In this document: positions 1 to 9,325 of the stretch, piece by piece
Layout of the letters: each line of letters opens with the position of its first letter
Numbering within the stretch: the first letter of the stretch is position 1
Assembly: GCF_003390845.1 (NCBI RefSeq)
Contig: NZ_QMEK01000002.1
Location: forward strand, 248,001-312,000
Reading direction: 5' to 3'
Origin: Tropicimonas sp. IMCC34043
GTDB taxonomy: Bacteria; Pseudomonadota; Alphaproteobacteria; Rhodobacterales; Rhodobacteraceae
Length of the DNA: 64,000 bases
Notes under the pieces: model-generated
Told to the model about the DNA's origin: nothing
What the model saw: the letters and a program-made list of their open reading frames with translations, nothing else
Databases searched by the model: none
Made by a program: the position numbers and the translations under genes

Positions 1-789
1 CCCGCCGGTCTCGTGCCGCGGCGGGGCCAGCCGCGGCAGCCGCCCCTTCTGGGTCAACTCCAGATAGGCGACGAGCGCGCCCATGGCGCCCAGCTCGGCG
101 CGGGTGAAGGCGCCGAAGGCGTCCAGCGAGGCGGTGCCATAAAGCGCCGTCAACCGGCGTTCGGCCGACAGGCTGTCAAAGCTGCCCTGTGCTACCTCGG
201 TCACCGCCGCGCCGCTTTCCGTCACGATCCCGGCCAGCGCGCGGTCCTCGTTCTCGGCCAGCAGCACCTCGCGCGGGGCAAGGCGGGCCAGTTCGGGGCC
301 AAGCCGGACAGCCGGGCAGGGGCCGACCCAGAGCTCGCCGGTCGAGATGTCGACGCTCGCCAGCGCCGCCTCGTCGCGGACACGGGCAAAGGCCGAAAGA
401 TAGTTGTTGCGCCGCGCGTCGAGCAGGCTGTCCTCGGTCAACGTGCCCGGCGTGACCAGCCGCACCACCTCGCGCCGGACGACCGACTTCGCGCCGCGCT
501 TCTTCGCCTCGGCCGGGTCCTCCATCTGCTCGCAGACAGCGACCCGGAATCCCTTGCGGATCAACGTCAGAAGATAGCCTTCGGCCGCATGGACCGGCAC
601 GCCGCACATCGGGATGTCATCGCCGTCGTGCTTGCCGCGCTTGGTCAGCGCAATATCCAGCGCCTCGGCCGCCGCCGCCGCGTCGTCGAAGAACATCTCG
701 TAGAAGTCGCCCATCCGATAGAACAGCAAGGCCCCCGGATGGTCGGCCTTGATCTCGAGATATTGCGCCATCATCGGCGTGACGGTCAC
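1..789 (-). CDS. mutS: DNA mismatch repair protein MutS (5' part, runs off left edge)
   Basis: The first 263 codons of MutS, which recognises mismatches and starts methyl-directed-type repair with MutL. The reading frame stays open to base 1, so the rest of the gene lies left of the window. The N-terminal mismatch-recognition domain carries GDFYEMF, containing the Phe-x-Glu motif that stacks on the mismatched base, and later CEQMEDP. I chose the GTG at 787-789 because it gives the usual N-terminus ([13 protein letters not shown]) and has a purine-rich GGGGGA upstream; an ATG five codons in (772-774) is the alternative. It is divergent from maeB across a 231-base spacer that contains a perfect dyad. 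Confidence 0.95.
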   Translation of the reverse strand, partial: MTVTPMMAQYLEIKADHPGALLFYRMGDFYEMFFDDAAAAAEALDIALTKRGKHDGDDIPMCGVPVHAAEGYLLTLIRKGFRVAVCEQMEDPAEAKKRGAKSVVRREVVRLVTPGTLTEDSLLDARRNNYLSAFARVRDEAALASVDISTGELWVGPCPAVRLGPELARLAPREVLLAENEDRALAGIVTESGAAVTEVAQGSFDSLSAERRLTALYGTASLDAFGAFTRAELGAMGALVAYLELTQKGRLPRLAPPRHETGG

Positions 790-886
790 GGCCTGTCCCC
801 CTGCCTGGTTTTCGGCGACCATAGGCGAGCCGCCCGCCGCTTTGAAGCCGCATCGGCCCGAGACGGGCGTTCTCTCTGCACCGGCA

Positions 887-904
887 ATGCTGCAAATGCA
901 GCAT
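887..904. promoter_or_regulatory. 18-bp perfect dyad (operator candidate) between mutS and maeB
   Basis: The sequence ATGCTGCA-AA-TGCAGCAT has two perfectly complementary 8-base arms around a 2-base centre, in the divergent mutS/maeB spacer, about 115 bases before maeB. No T-run follows on either strand, so it does not look like a terminator. A dimeric regulator site is the simplest reading. The regulator is unknown; a TGCAAA core is loosely like sites of acyl-CoA-responsive ScfR-type regulators, but this is only a resemblance. Confidence 0.4.
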
Positions 905-1020
905 CACTGACTGCGCAGGCAGCGCCAAAATCGTGCCAATCTGCGTCGATCGGCGGTTTTGCATTTCCCCGAAAGTCGGGATAGTGGCGGCGCAAAGTTA
1001 CCCCGGGGAGCGCCGTTCAA

Positions 1021-3276
1021 ATGGCCAAGAACAAGATCACCTCAAGCGAGGCACTGCTGTATCACACCGAACCGGAGCCCGGAAAATACGAGGTGGTGGC
1101 GACAAAGCCGATGACCACCCAGCGGGACCTGAGCCTTGCCTATTCTCCGGGCGTCGCCGTCCCCGTCGAGGCGATCGCCGAGAACCCGGAAAGCGCCTAT
1201 GACTATACCACCAAGGGCAACATGGTGGCGGTGATCACGAACGGCACTGCGATCCTGGGGCTTGGCAACCTGGGGGCGCTGGCGGCGAAGCCGGTGATGG
1301 AGGGCAAGGCGGTACTGTTCAAGCGCTTTGCCGATGTGAACTCGATCGACATCGAGCTCGACACCGAAGACGCCGAGGAGTTCATCAACGCGGTCAAGCT
1401 GATGGGCCCGGCCTTTGGCGGCATCAACCTTGAAGACATCAAGGCGCCCGAGTGTTTCATCATCGAACAGCGGCTGAAGGAGATCATGGACATCCCGGTG
1501 TTCCACGACGATCAGCACGGTACGGCGGTGATCTGCGCGGCGGGCCTGATGAACGCGCTGCTGCTGACCGGCAAGAAGATCGAGAATTGCAAGATCGTGC
1601 TCAACGGTGCCGGGGCTGCCGGGATCGCCTGTATCGAGCTGATCAAGACCATGGGTGCGAAGCACGACAACTGCATCGTCTGCGACACCAAGGGCGTGAT
1701 CTGGCAGGGCCGCACCGATGGCATGAACCAGTGGAAAAGCGCCCACGCAGTCGCGACCGACGCCCGCACGCTGCAGGACGCCATGGTCGGCGCCGATGTC
1801 TTTCTGGGTGTGTCGGCAAAGGGCGCCGTCACCGCCGAGATGCTGGCCGTGATGGCCGACGATCCGGTGATCTTTGCCATGGCCAACCCCGACCCCGAGA
1901 TCACGCCGGAAGAGGCGCACGAGGTGCGTGCCGATGCCATCGTTGCGACCGGGCGCTCGGACTATCCCAACCAGGTCAACAATGTCCTTGGCTTCCCGTA
2001 TCTGTTTCGTGGGGCGCTGGATATCCATGCCCGCGCCATCAATGACGAGATGAAGCTTGCCTGTGCCCGCGCGCTGGCCGAACTGGCGCGCGAGGATGTG
2101 CCCGACGAGGTTGCCATCGCCTATGGCCGCAAGCTCAGCTTCAGCCGCGACTATATCATCCCGACGCCCTTCGACCCGCGGCTGATCTACCGGATCCCGC
2201 CCGCGGTCGCCCTTGCGGGCATGGAAACCGGCGTCGCGCGCCGCCCCATCGTCGACATGCCGCGTTATGTGGAATCGCTGCGCACCCGGATGGATCCCAC
2301 GGCCTCGATGCTGTCGTCGATCTCGGCCCGGGCAAAGGCGGCACAGGCGCGGATGATCTTTGCCGAAGGCGACGACCTGCGGGTGCTGCGCGCCGCCGTC
2401 GCCTATCAGCGTCAGGGCTTTGGCAAGGCGCTGGTGGTGGGCCGCGAGAACGACGTGAAGGAAAAGCTCGAGGCCGCGGGCCTTGGCGACGCGGTGCGCG
2501 AGTTGACCGTGGTCAACGCCGCAAACAGCCGGCATCTCGAAAGCTACACCGCCTTTCTCTACAAGCGGCTGCAGCGCAAGGGCTTTGACCGCGGCGACAT
2601 CTTCCGCATGGCGGCGCGGGACCGGCACGTGTTCTCGGCGCTGATGCTGGCGCATGGCCATGGCGACGGGCTGGTCACCGGGGTTACCCGGAAATCCTCG
2701 CACGTCATGCACCAGCTCGACCGCGTGTTTCCGGCCTCGGCCGAGGATGGTGCGGTCGGCGTCACGGCGATCCTGCACAAGGGCCGGGTCGTTCTGGTCG
2801 CCGACACGCTGGTTCATGAATGGCCCGAGGCCGAGGATCTGGCCGATATCGCGGTCGCTGCGGCCCGCGTCGCCCGCAGCCTGGGGCTCGAACCGCGGGT
2901 GGCGTTCTGCAGCTTCTCGACCTTCGGCTATCCGCGCTCGGAGCGCGCCACCAAGATGCATCAGGCGCCCGGCGTTCTGGACCGTCGCGGCGTCGATTTC
3001 GAATACGATGGCGAAATGACGGTCGACGTGGCGCTGAACATGACCCAGATGGCCGAATACCCGTTCTGCCGCCTGACCAAACCCGCCAATATCCTGGTGA
3101 TGCCGGCGCGCCATGCCGCCTCGATCTCGGTCAAGTTGATCCAGGAGATGGCGGGCGCGACCGTGATCGGCCCGATCCTTGCCGGCGTCGGCAGCCCGAT
3201 CCAGGTCTGCCACACCGGGGCGACCGTGAACGACATCCTCAATATGGCGACAATTGCAGCCTGCAAGATCGGGTAA
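1021..3276 (+). CDS. maeB: NADP-type malic enzyme with C-terminal phosphotransacetylase-like domain
   Basis: Oxidative decarboxylation of malate to pyruvate, supplying NADPH and pyruvate during growth on organic acids. At 751 aa it has the MaeB long architecture: malic N-terminal domain (about 1-160), NAD(P)-binding domain with a glycine-rich NGAGAAGIA loop near residue 195, then a phosphotransacetylase-like domain (about 430-750). In characterised MaeB proteins that last domain is regulatory (acetyl-CoA sensitive) and not catalytic. ATG start with GGGGAG about 10 bases upstream. The PfkB kinase follows after only four bases, so the two are probably co-transcribed. Confidence 0.95.
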   Translation: MAKNKITSSEALLYHTEPEPGKYEVVATKPMTTQRDLSLAYSPGVAVPVEAIAENPESAYDYTTKGNMVAVITNGTAILGLGNLGALAAKPVMEGKAVLFKRFADVNSIDIELDTEDAEEFINAVKLMGPAFGGINLEDIKAPECFIIEQRLKEIMDIPVFHDDQHGTAVICAAGLMNALLLTGKKIENCKIVLNGAGAAGIACIELIKTMGAKHDNCIVCDTKGVIWQGRTDGMNQWKSAHAVATDARTLQDAMVGADVFLGVSAKGAVTAEMLAVMADDPVIFAMANPDPEITPEEAHEVRADAIVATGRSDYPNQVNNVLGFPYLFRGALDIHARAINDEMKLACARALAELAREDVPDEVAIAYGRKLSFSRDYIIPTPFDPRLIYRIPPAVALAGMETGVARRPIVDMPRYVESLRTRMDPTASMLSSISARAKAAQARMIFAEGDDLRVLRAAVAYQRQGFGKALVVGRENDVKEKLEAAGLGDAVRELTVVNAANSRHLESYTAFLYKRLQRKGFDRGDIFRMAARDRHVFSALMLAHGHGDGLVTGVTRKSSHVMHQLDRVFPASAEDGAVGVTAILHKGRVVLVADTLVHEWPEAEDLADIAVAAARVARSLGLEPRVAFCSFSTFGYPRSERATKMHQAPGVLDRRGVDFEYDGEMTVDVALNMTQMAEYPFCRLTKPANILVMPARHAASISVKLIQEMAGATVIGPILAGVGSPIQVCHTGATVNDILNMATIAACKIG

Positions 3277-3280
3277 GACC

Positions 3281-4168
3281 ATGGCGATCTACAATCTCGG
3301 GTCGATCAATATCGACTGGTTCTACAAGGTTCCGCACTTTCCAGTGGCGGGCGAAACCGTGGCCGCCGGCGCCTGTGACAGCGGGCTTGGCGGCAAGGGC
3401 GCCAACCAGTCGGTGGCGGCGGCGCGCGCCGGCGCCAGCGTTCATCACCTGGGGGCGGTCGGCAGCGAAGGCGTCTGGACCACCGAGCGGCTGAAGGCTG
3501 CGGGCGTTGACGTGACACATGTGGCGATCGAGATGGCCGCGCCCACCGGTCACGCGCTGATCTTCATCGAGCCCGATGGCGAAAACCGGATCGTGATCTA
3601 TCCCGGCACCAACCGGCTGATCGCCGATGGCGACGTCAAGGCGGCGCTGGCCCCTGCCCGGGCGGGCGACACGCTGATGCTGCAAAACGAGACCAACTGC
3701 CAGGTCGCGGCCGCACGGCTGGCGCGTCTTCGCGGCATGAGGGTGGTCTATTCGGCGGCGCCCTTCGATGTCGCGGCGGTGCGCGAGGTGATCGAAGACG
3801 TCGATCTTCTGGCCGTCAACGCGATCGAGGCTGAACAGGTCGCCGAGGCGCTCGGTGTGGCCATCACCGACCTGCCGGTGCCGGAATTGCTGATCACGCG
3901 CGGCTCAAAGGGCGCGACATGGCATGACCTCGCCACAGGCGAAACGCTGACCGTGACCGCGCCGAAGGTCACGCCGGTCGACACCACCGGTGCCGGTGAC
4001 ACCTTCGCGGGGTTCTTCTGCGCCAGCCGCGACCAGGGCCTGCCAGTCGCCGAATGCCTTGAACTTGCTGTCGCCGCGGCGTCGCTGAAGGTTACCCGCG
4101 AGGGCACCGCCGATGCGATCCCGACCATGGCCGAGACCCGCGCTTTCATCGCCGAGCTTGCCGGCTGA
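3281..4168 (+). CDS. PfkB-family carbohydrate kinase (ribokinase-like)
   Basis: An ATP-dependent kinase of the ribokinase/PfkB family, 295 aa. The first signature appears as GLGGKGANQSVAAARAG near residues 34-50 and the second, with the catalytic Asp, as DTTGAGDTFAGFF near residue 235. Overall it is closest to ribokinase, but the substrate (ribose, another pentose, a nucleoside) cannot be fixed from sequence, and no sugar transporter sits beside it. I placed the start at ATG 3281, giving MAIYNLGSINID, which is the usual family N-terminus; the frame is open upstream inside maeB. It ends convergently with msrA, 68 bases away. Confidence 0.85.
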   Translation: MAIYNLGSINIDWFYKVPHFPVAGETVAAGACDSGLGGKGANQSVAAARAGASVHHLGAVGSEGVWTTERLKAAGVDVTHVAIEMAAPTGHALIFIEPDGENRIVIYPGTNRLIADGDVKAALAPARAGDTLMLQNETNCQVAAARLARLRGMRVVYSAAPFDVAAVREVIEDVDLLAVNAIEAEQVAEALGVAITDLPVPELLITRGSKGATWHDLATGETLTVTAPKVTPVDTTGAGDTFAGFFCASRDQGLPVAECLELAVAAASLKVTREGTADAIPTMAETRAFIAELAG

Positions 4169-4236
4169 CACCGGTCGGGGCGCGGGCCGCCCGTCTCCGA
4201 TCCGGGCCTCTCCGCGGGAAAATGACAGCTGCCAGG

Positions 4237-4899
4237 TCAGCCGCCGGCAAAGGGTGCGTCGGCCCCCCACAGGGCCTTCACCCGCTGGTCGCGGCCGCAG
4301 GCATTTCGATACAGCTTGTAGGCATCGGCTTTCGACTTTGGCCCGAACCGGGTCAGGATCAGATCGCCGCTCTTGTAGTAGCCCTGATGATAGTCCTCGG
4401 CCGGATAGAACGGCACGGCTGCCTGAATCTCGGTGATGACCGGTTGCCCAAGTTCCGCCTCGGCCTCGGCTTTCGCGGCCTCGGCCACCGGCCGCTGCGC
4501 CGCTGTTGCGAAGATCGCGGTGCGGTAGCTTGCACCCCGGTCACAGAACTGACCGCCGCCATCCGTCGGATCGACCGAGCGGAAGAACAGGTGCACCAAC
4601 TGGTCATAGCTTACCACGGCCGGATCATAGGTGATCTCGACCGCCTCGTAATGCCCGGTGCCGCCGCGCACGACCTGCTTGTAGCTCGGGTTTTCGACCG
4701 TGCCGCCGGCAAAGCCCGAGATCGCGCCGGTCACGCCTTTGACCTTCTCGAAATCCGCCTCGACGCACCAGAAACAGCCGCCGGCAAAGATCGCGGTCTC
4801 GGATGCCGCCGCGCGGGCCGGCGCGGAATGCACCACAAATCCCAGCGCAATGGCGATGACAAGGATCGCGGGCTTCAGGGTCTCCAGTGCGATGCGCAT
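4237..4899 (-). CDS. msrA: Exported peptide-methionine (S)-S-oxide reductase
   Basis: MsrA reduces methionine-S-sulfoxide in oxidised proteins. The active-site motif GGCFWC is present (catalytic Cys42), followed by EADFEKVKGV, with a resolving-type Cys near the C-terminus (NACGRDQ). The first 33 residues form a hydrophobic signal peptide ending in APARA-A, so this copy should act in the periplasm, unlike the common cytosolic form. ATG 4899 is chosen because the frame further upstream would bury the signal peptide. It is 220 aa and divergent from the class IV aminotransferase gene. Confidence 0.93.
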   Translation of the reverse strand: MRIALETLKPAILVIAIALGFVVHSAPARAAASETAIFAGGCFWCVEADFEKVKGVTGAISGFAGGTVENPSYKQVVRGGTGHYEAVEITYDPAVVSYDQLVHLFFRSVDPTDGGGQFCDRGASYRTAIFATAAQRPVAEAAKAEAEAELGQPVITEIQAAVPFYPAEDYHQGYYKSGDLILTRFGPKSKADAYKLYRNACGRDQRVKALWGADAPFAGG

Positions 4900-5053
4900 G
4901 GCAAGTCTCCTCTCCGGCCAAGAATGCGGTCGCGGCTCCCCGGCCGACAAGTCACCGGCGCGTGAGGTCACGGACAGGTGACACAGGTTTCAGGGTATCC
5001 TGCGACAGCCAAGGCGCTTTCCGCCGCCCCGAACTGCTCCTATCGTCCGCGCC

Positions 5054-5983
5054 ATGACAGAGACATCCGACAAGATCACCACCCATCAGGCGGCCGACGA
5101 TCCGCGCAACGACCATCTGCAGATCTGGCTGAACGGCCGGGTCGTGCCAAAGGCCGAGGCGCTGGTGTCGGTCTATGACGCAGGCTTCATGCTGGGCGAC
5201 GGCGTGTGGGAGGGGCTCCGGCTCTATGACGGCTGCTGGGCCTTCCTCGACGATCACCTCGACCGGCTGTTCGAGGCCGCCAAGGCGATCGACCTCGACA
5301 TCGGCATGAACCGGGCCGGAATCGCCGCGGCGCTGGAGCAGACACGCGCCGCGAACGCCATGCAGACCGACGCCCATGCGCGGCTGATGGTGACCCGCGG
5401 GGTGAAATCGCGGCCGTTCCAGCATCCGGGCCTGTCGCTGCAGGGACCGACGGTCGCGATCATCATGGAACATTCGGTGCCCTCGCTGCCGCGGCCGGTG
5501 CGGCTTGCCACCGTGCCCCATGTCCGCGGCTTGCCGATGACGCAGGACCCGAAGCTCAACTCGCATTCCAAGCTGAACTGTATCCTTGCCTGCATCGCCG
5601 CCGAGAAGGCCGGTGCCGACGAGGCGCTGATGCTCGACATCCATGGTTTTGTGAACACCACCAACGCCTGCAACTTCTTCATCATCCGCAAGGGGCAGGT
5701 CTGGACCAGTACCGGGGACTATTGCATGAACGGCATCACCCGCCAGAAGGTGATCGACCTCTGCCGGGCGAACGGCATTCCGGTCTTCGAACGCAACTTC
5801 AGCCTTGTCGATACCTATGGCGCCGACGAGGCGTTTCTGACCGGCACCTTCGGCGCCCAGACCCCGGTCGGGCAGATCGACGGCCGGGTAATCGGCACCG
5901 GCCAGATGGGCCCGGTCACCGAACGGATCCGCGGCCTTTACACGGCGCTGATCGCAAGTCAGGCCCCGACGGTGACCTGCTGA
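5054..5983 (+). CDS. Class IV aminotransferase (BCAT/D-amino-acid transaminase-like)
   Basis: A PLP-dependent fold-type IV aminotransferase of 309 aa. The PLP lysine is expected at about Lys173 in SHSKLNCILA, and the cofactor phosphate region at FVNTTNACNFF corresponds to the usual E/N-x-x-x-x-N stretch. The N-terminal motif VYDAGFMLGDGVWEGLR is typical of the family that includes branched-chain aminotransferase, D-amino-acid transaminase and aminodeoxychorismate lyase; the exact substrate is undecided. The stop overlaps the start of the sulfotransferase-like gene (TGATG), so the two are translationally coupled. That pairing is informative, because plant BCAT-like proteins carry the same two domains fused. 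Confidence 0.85.
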   Translation: MTETSDKITTHQAADDPRNDHLQIWLNGRVVPKAEALVSVYDAGFMLGDGVWEGLRLYDGCWAFLDDHLDRLFEAAKAIDLDIGMNRAGIAAALEQTRAANAMQTDAHARLMVTRGVKSRPFQHPGLSLQGPTVAIIMEHSVPSLPRPVRLATVPHVRGLPMTQDPKLNSHSKLNCILACIAAEKAGADEALMLDIHGFVNTTNACNFFIIRKGQVWTSTGDYCMNGITRQKVIDLCRANGIPVFERNFSLVDTYGADEAFLTGTFGAQTPVGQIDGRVIGTGQMGPVTERIRGLYTALIASQAPTVTC

Positions 5984-6699
5984 TGCGTATCGCCATGTGG
6001 TCCGGCCCCCGCAACCTGTCGACAGCGATGATGTATGCCTTCGGCAACCGCGCCGATTGTGCTGCAACCGACGAGCCCTTCTATGCTGCCTATCTGGCCA
6101 GGACCGGGCTCGATCACCCGATGCGGGCCGAGATCCTGGCCAGTCAGCCCCAGGACCCGGCCGAGGTTGCCGCGCAGATCATGGGCCCGATCCCGGGCGG
6201 CAGGCCGCATTGGTATCAAAAGCATATGACCCACCACATGGTGCCGGGCGTGCCGCGCGACTGGATGGCCGAGGTCGTGAACGTCTTCCTTCTGCGCCAT
6301 CCGGCGCGGGTGATCGCAAGCTATGCCGAGAAACGCGAAAACCCGACGCTTCAGGACATCGGCTTTGTCCAGCAGGCCGAGCTTTACGACGAGGTCATTG
6401 CGCGTCACGGCAGGGCGGTGGTGATCGACGGCGCCGATATCCGGATGGACCCCGAGGGGATGTTGCGCCGGCTCTGTGACGCCATCCTGTTGCCCTTCGA
6501 TGCCGCCATGCTGTCCTGGCCGAAGGGTCCGAAACCCGAAGACGGCGCCTGGGCACCGCACTGGTACAACGCGGCCTGGGCCAGCACCGGCTTTGCCGGC
6601 CCCGAGGGGCCGCTGCCAGAAGTGCCCGAGCATCTGCAGCCGGTGCTGAAAGCAGCGATGCCGGTCTATGAGGCGCTGGCGGCCGCCAAGCTCCGATAG
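5983..6699 (+). CDS. Sulfotransferase-like P-loop protein coupled to the aminotransferase
   Basis: A 238-aa protein with a PAPS-binding-like 5' loop near the N-terminus (SGPRNLST, residues 7-14), then DEPFYAAYL and FLLRHPARVIASY, all typical of the sulfotransferase fold. Near the C-terminus comes PEDGAWAPHWY...STGF. From memory, this is the same layout as the N-terminal domain of plant branched-chain-aminotransferase-like proteins. Whether it transfers sulfate is unknown. The ATG at 5983 overlaps the stop of the aminotransferase (TGATG); the frame is open upstream but the coupled start fits the family N-terminus. Confidence 0.7.
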   Translation: MRIAMWSGPRNLSTAMMYAFGNRADCAATDEPFYAAYLARTGLDHPMRAEILASQPQDPAEVAAQIMGPIPGGRPHWYQKHMTHHMVPGVPRDWMAEVVNVFLLRHPARVIASYAEKRENPTLQDIGFVQQAELYDEVIARHGRAVVIDGADIRMDPEGMLRRLCDAILLPFDAAMLSWPKGPKPEDGAWAPHWYNAAWASTGFAGPEGPLPEVPEHLQPVLKAAMPVYEALAAAKLR

Positions 6700-6834
6700 G
6701 CCCGGGAGGGATTGAGCCAGGCGAGGGCCCTCGAGGCCGGCCTTTGGACCGCGGAATGCCGCCTGTTGCGGCGGCGTTAACGAAGATTAATTGACTCGAT
6801 CACTCCGGCTGGCCAAGATTTCCCGAGGCCTGTC

Positions 6835-7851
6835 ATGAGCAATACGCAACACGATCCAGCATCGCGATTCGCAGATGCCTTGCCGTATGACCCGGTCGAA
6901 TGGGAGCAGCGACTGGCGAAGGCGCGCGTTCAAAGGGCCGAAGTTCTCAAGCGCAAGGGCCTCACCCTCGACGAGCCGAGTTTCGGCTTTCCCATGCACC
7001 TGAATGCGCCGCCACAGAAGGGCGGATCCAAACCGGACACGGCCCGGCCCATCGGGAAGGACCCCGGATCCCGACGCGAACGGCGGATGTGGCAGCTTGC
7101 GATTGTCGCGGCGCTTCTGGTCGGAGCGGCCATCGGGGCCTCTGTGCGGTCACTCACAAGCCCCGCCGAAACCGATGTAGCCGGCATCTATGTGGAATCC
7201 GCCGGCTCCGCTGAGGCCGCCGGCTCCGCTGAAGCCGCTGGCCCTGTAGAGGCCGGCGACGCGCAGCCCGCGCCATTGCTGCCGGTCACGGACCCGGCGC
7301 CGCAGACCGACGCTCCCGCCGAGGATGTCGCCGCCAGCCCGCCCGCACCGGCAGAGCTGCCCACGATTGCAGACATGGCCTTGGCAGACATGGCCTTGCA
7401 ACCGACGCCGCAGGTCCTGGCAGAACCGCCTGCGCCGGAAGATCCGGCCCCTGTCCCCGCGTTCGATGCCAACCACGTTGTCGTCTATGCCCCGGCAAGT
7501 GTTCCCGAGCAGCAGCGCGGCGAGATCGTCGATGCGTTGTCGCAGGCCGACTGGCATGTCGATGCGCCACGGCAGACCCGGTTCACAATCGCGGACACGC
7601 AGGTCCGCTTCTATCACGAAGAGGATCGCGAAGCGGCGCAGGCCCTCGCCGAGGCGGTCGGGGCAGAGGCGCGCGACTTCACGCAGTATACTCCGTCCCC
7701 CGACGTCGGCATGCTGGAGCTTTGGGTGGCCGGCAACAGCCCTTCGTCAAGCCGCAGCAATACTACCGTATCGAGGCGGAACACCGATCCGCAGGATCTT
7801 CCAGACATCCGCAAATTCCTGAAGCGGCTCGCCCGACCGCGCCCTGAATAG
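6835..7851 (+). CDS. Single-pass membrane protein with Pro/Ala-rich linker and LytR_C-like C-terminus
   Basis: Not recognised as a named family. The 338 residues divide into a charged cytoplasmic N-terminus (1-90), one transmembrane helix (about 92-112, WQLAIVAALLVGAAIGA), a low-complexity Ala/Pro/Glu linker with short tandem repeats (GSAEAAGSAEAAG; ADMALADMAL), and a compact C-terminal domain (about 218-305). That domain, from HVVVYAPASVPEQ to MLELWVAG, resembles the LytR C-terminal/SPOR-type fold used for envelope attachment or peptidoglycan contact. The topology suggests a periplasmic domain held out on a flexible linker. It has its own promoter region and ends before the argG terminator. 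Confidence 0.75.
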   Translation: MSNTQHDPASRFADALPYDPVEWEQRLAKARVQRAEVLKRKGLTLDEPSFGFPMHLNAPPQKGGSKPDTARPIGKDPGSRRERRMWQLAIVAALLVGAAIGASVRSLTSPAETDVAGIYVESAGSAEAAGSAEAAGPVEAGDAQPAPLLPVTDPAPQTDAPAEDVAASPPAPAELPTIADMALADMALQPTPQVLAEPPAPEDPAPVPAFDANHVVVYAPASVPEQQRGEIVDALSQADWHVDAPRQTRFTIADTQVRFYHEEDREAAQALAEAVGAEARDFTQYTPSPDVGMLELWVAGNSPSSSRSNTTVSRRNTDPQDLPDIRKFLKRLARPRPE

Positions 7852-7910
7852 GGCCAAGGGGTCGCGGTGCCTTCGGTCGTCGCGCACCTGACGCGATGGC
7901 ACGGCACCCC

Positions 7911-7938
7911 ACAAAAACGGACGCCGCGGCGTCCGTTC
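7911..7938 (-). terminator. Intrinsic terminator of argG
   Basis: A 20-bp perfect palindrome (7917-7936, ACGGACGCCG/CGGCGTCCGT) followed on the minus strand by a run of five Ts. It sits 58 bases after the argG stop codon and reads in the correct direction. On the plus strand no T-run follows, so it serves argG and not the upstream membrane-protein gene. Confidence 0.85.
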
Positions 7939-7993
7939 GTGATCGTTGAGAGTGTGATCGCGCGTCAGAATAACGCCCGACGCAAAGAGCCAG

Positions 7994-9217
7994 TCACTCG
8001 AACTTCTTGTTGCGTTGCGCCAACAGCTTCAGCCGCAGGGCGTTCAGCGCGATGAACCCCTCGGCGTCCTTCTGGTCATAGGCGCCGGCGTCGTCCTCGA
8101 AGGTCACGGCCGCTTCGGAATAAAGCGAATGTTCCGACCACCGCCCGACGGTACGCGCCAGACCCTTGTACAGCTTCAGCCGCACGGTCCCGGTGACATG
8201 TTCCTGGCTCTTGTCGATCAGGGCTTGCAGCATCTCGCGCTCGGGGCTGTACCAGAAGCCGTTATAGATCAGCTCGGCATAGCGCGGCATCAGGTCGTCC
8301 TTCAGATGCATCGCGCCGCGGTCGAGCGTGATCGATTCGATGCCGCGATGCGCCTCGAGCAGTAGCGTGCCGCCCGGGGTTTCATAGACGCCACGGGATT
8401 TCATGCCGACGAACCGGCCCTCGACCAGATCGAGCCGGCCGATACCATGCTTGCCGCCAAGCTCGTTCAGGCGGGTCAGCAGCGTCGCCGGGCTCATCGC
8501 CACGCCGTCGATGGCGACCGCATCGCCCTTTTCGAACGTGACCTCGACGTACTCGGGCTGGTTCGGTGCATCCTCGGGGTTCACGGTGCGCTGATAGACG
8601 TAATCGGGCGCCTCCTGTGCCGGATCCTCCAGCACGCGGCCTTCGGACGAGGTGTGCAGCAGGTTGGCATCGACCGAGAACGGCGCCTCGCCGCGCTTGT
8701 TCTTGGCGATCGGGATCTGGTGCGCCTCGGCGAATTCGAGCAGCTTGGTGCGGCTCGACAGGTCCCATTCCCGCCAGGGTGCGATGACCTTGATCGAGGG
8801 GTTGAGCGCGTAGGCGCTCAGCTCGAACCGGACCTGGTCGTTGCCCTTGCCGGTCGCCCCGTGCGACACCGCATCGGCCCCGGTCTCGGCGGCGATCTCG
8901 ACCAGACGCTTCGAGATCAGTGGCCGGGCGATCGAGGTGCCGAGCAGATAGAGCCCCTCGTACTGGGCGTTCGCCCGGAACATCGGGAAGACAAAGTCGC
9001 GGACGAATTCCTCGCGCACATCCTCGATAAAGATGTTCTCGGGCTTGATGCCCAGCAACTCCGCCTTGGCCCGCGCCGGCTCCAGCTCTTCGCCCTGACC
9101 GAGGTCGGCGGTGAAGGTCACGACCTCGCAGCCATACTGCACCTGCAGCCACTTCAGGATGATCGAGGTGTCGAGGCCGCCGGAGTAGGCAAGCACCACT
9201 TTTTTCGGCTGGGTCAT
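7994..9217 (-). CDS. argG: Argininosuccinate synthase
   Basis: Joins citrulline and aspartate with ATP to form argininosuccinate, the penultimate step of arginine synthesis. It is 407 aa, the normal size, with the N-type ATP pyrophosphatase loop AYSGGLDTS close to the N-terminus, GNDQVRFE in the middle, and GTSIARPLI and [11 protein letters not shown] later. ATG 9217 gives the canonical [14 protein letters not shown] start; GGAGGCTCCG-type purines lie upstream in the divergent spacer with ilvA. The other arginine gene in the window, argJ, is 32 kb away, so the pathway is dispersed. Confidence 0.97.
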   Translation of the reverse strand: MTQPKKVVLAYSGGLDTSIILKWLQVQYGCEVVTFTADLGQGEELEPARAKAELLGIKPENIFIEDVREEFVRDFVFPMFRANAQYEGLYLLGTSIARPLISKRLVEIAAETGADAVSHGATGKGNDQVRFELSAYALNPSIKVIAPWREWDLSSRTKLLEFAEAHQIPIAKNKRGEAPFSVDANLLHTSSEGRVLEDPAQEAPDYVYQRTVNPEDAPNQPEYVEVTFEKGDAVAIDGVAMSPATLLTRLNELGGKHGIGRLDLVEGRFVGMKSRGVYETPGGTLLLEAHRGIESITLDRGAMHLKDDLMPRYAELIYNGFWYSPEREMLQALIDKSQEHVTGTVRLKLYKGLARTVGRWSEHSLYSEAAVTFEDDAGAYDQKDAEGFIALNALRLKLLAQRNKKFE

Positions 9218-9325
9218 CGGAGGCTCCGTCACGTATTGTTCGAGGCCCGGATTTACCGGGGATACCCCGCAGCGGCAAGGCGGATTCCCGTAGCGGGCGG
9301 CTGTGTGGTCTGGTACGCGCGAACC

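Noticed and set aside
1042-3282. A 746-codon minus-strand frame opposite maeB
   Set aside because: Composition is that of an antisense shadow and maeB fits its family over the full length.
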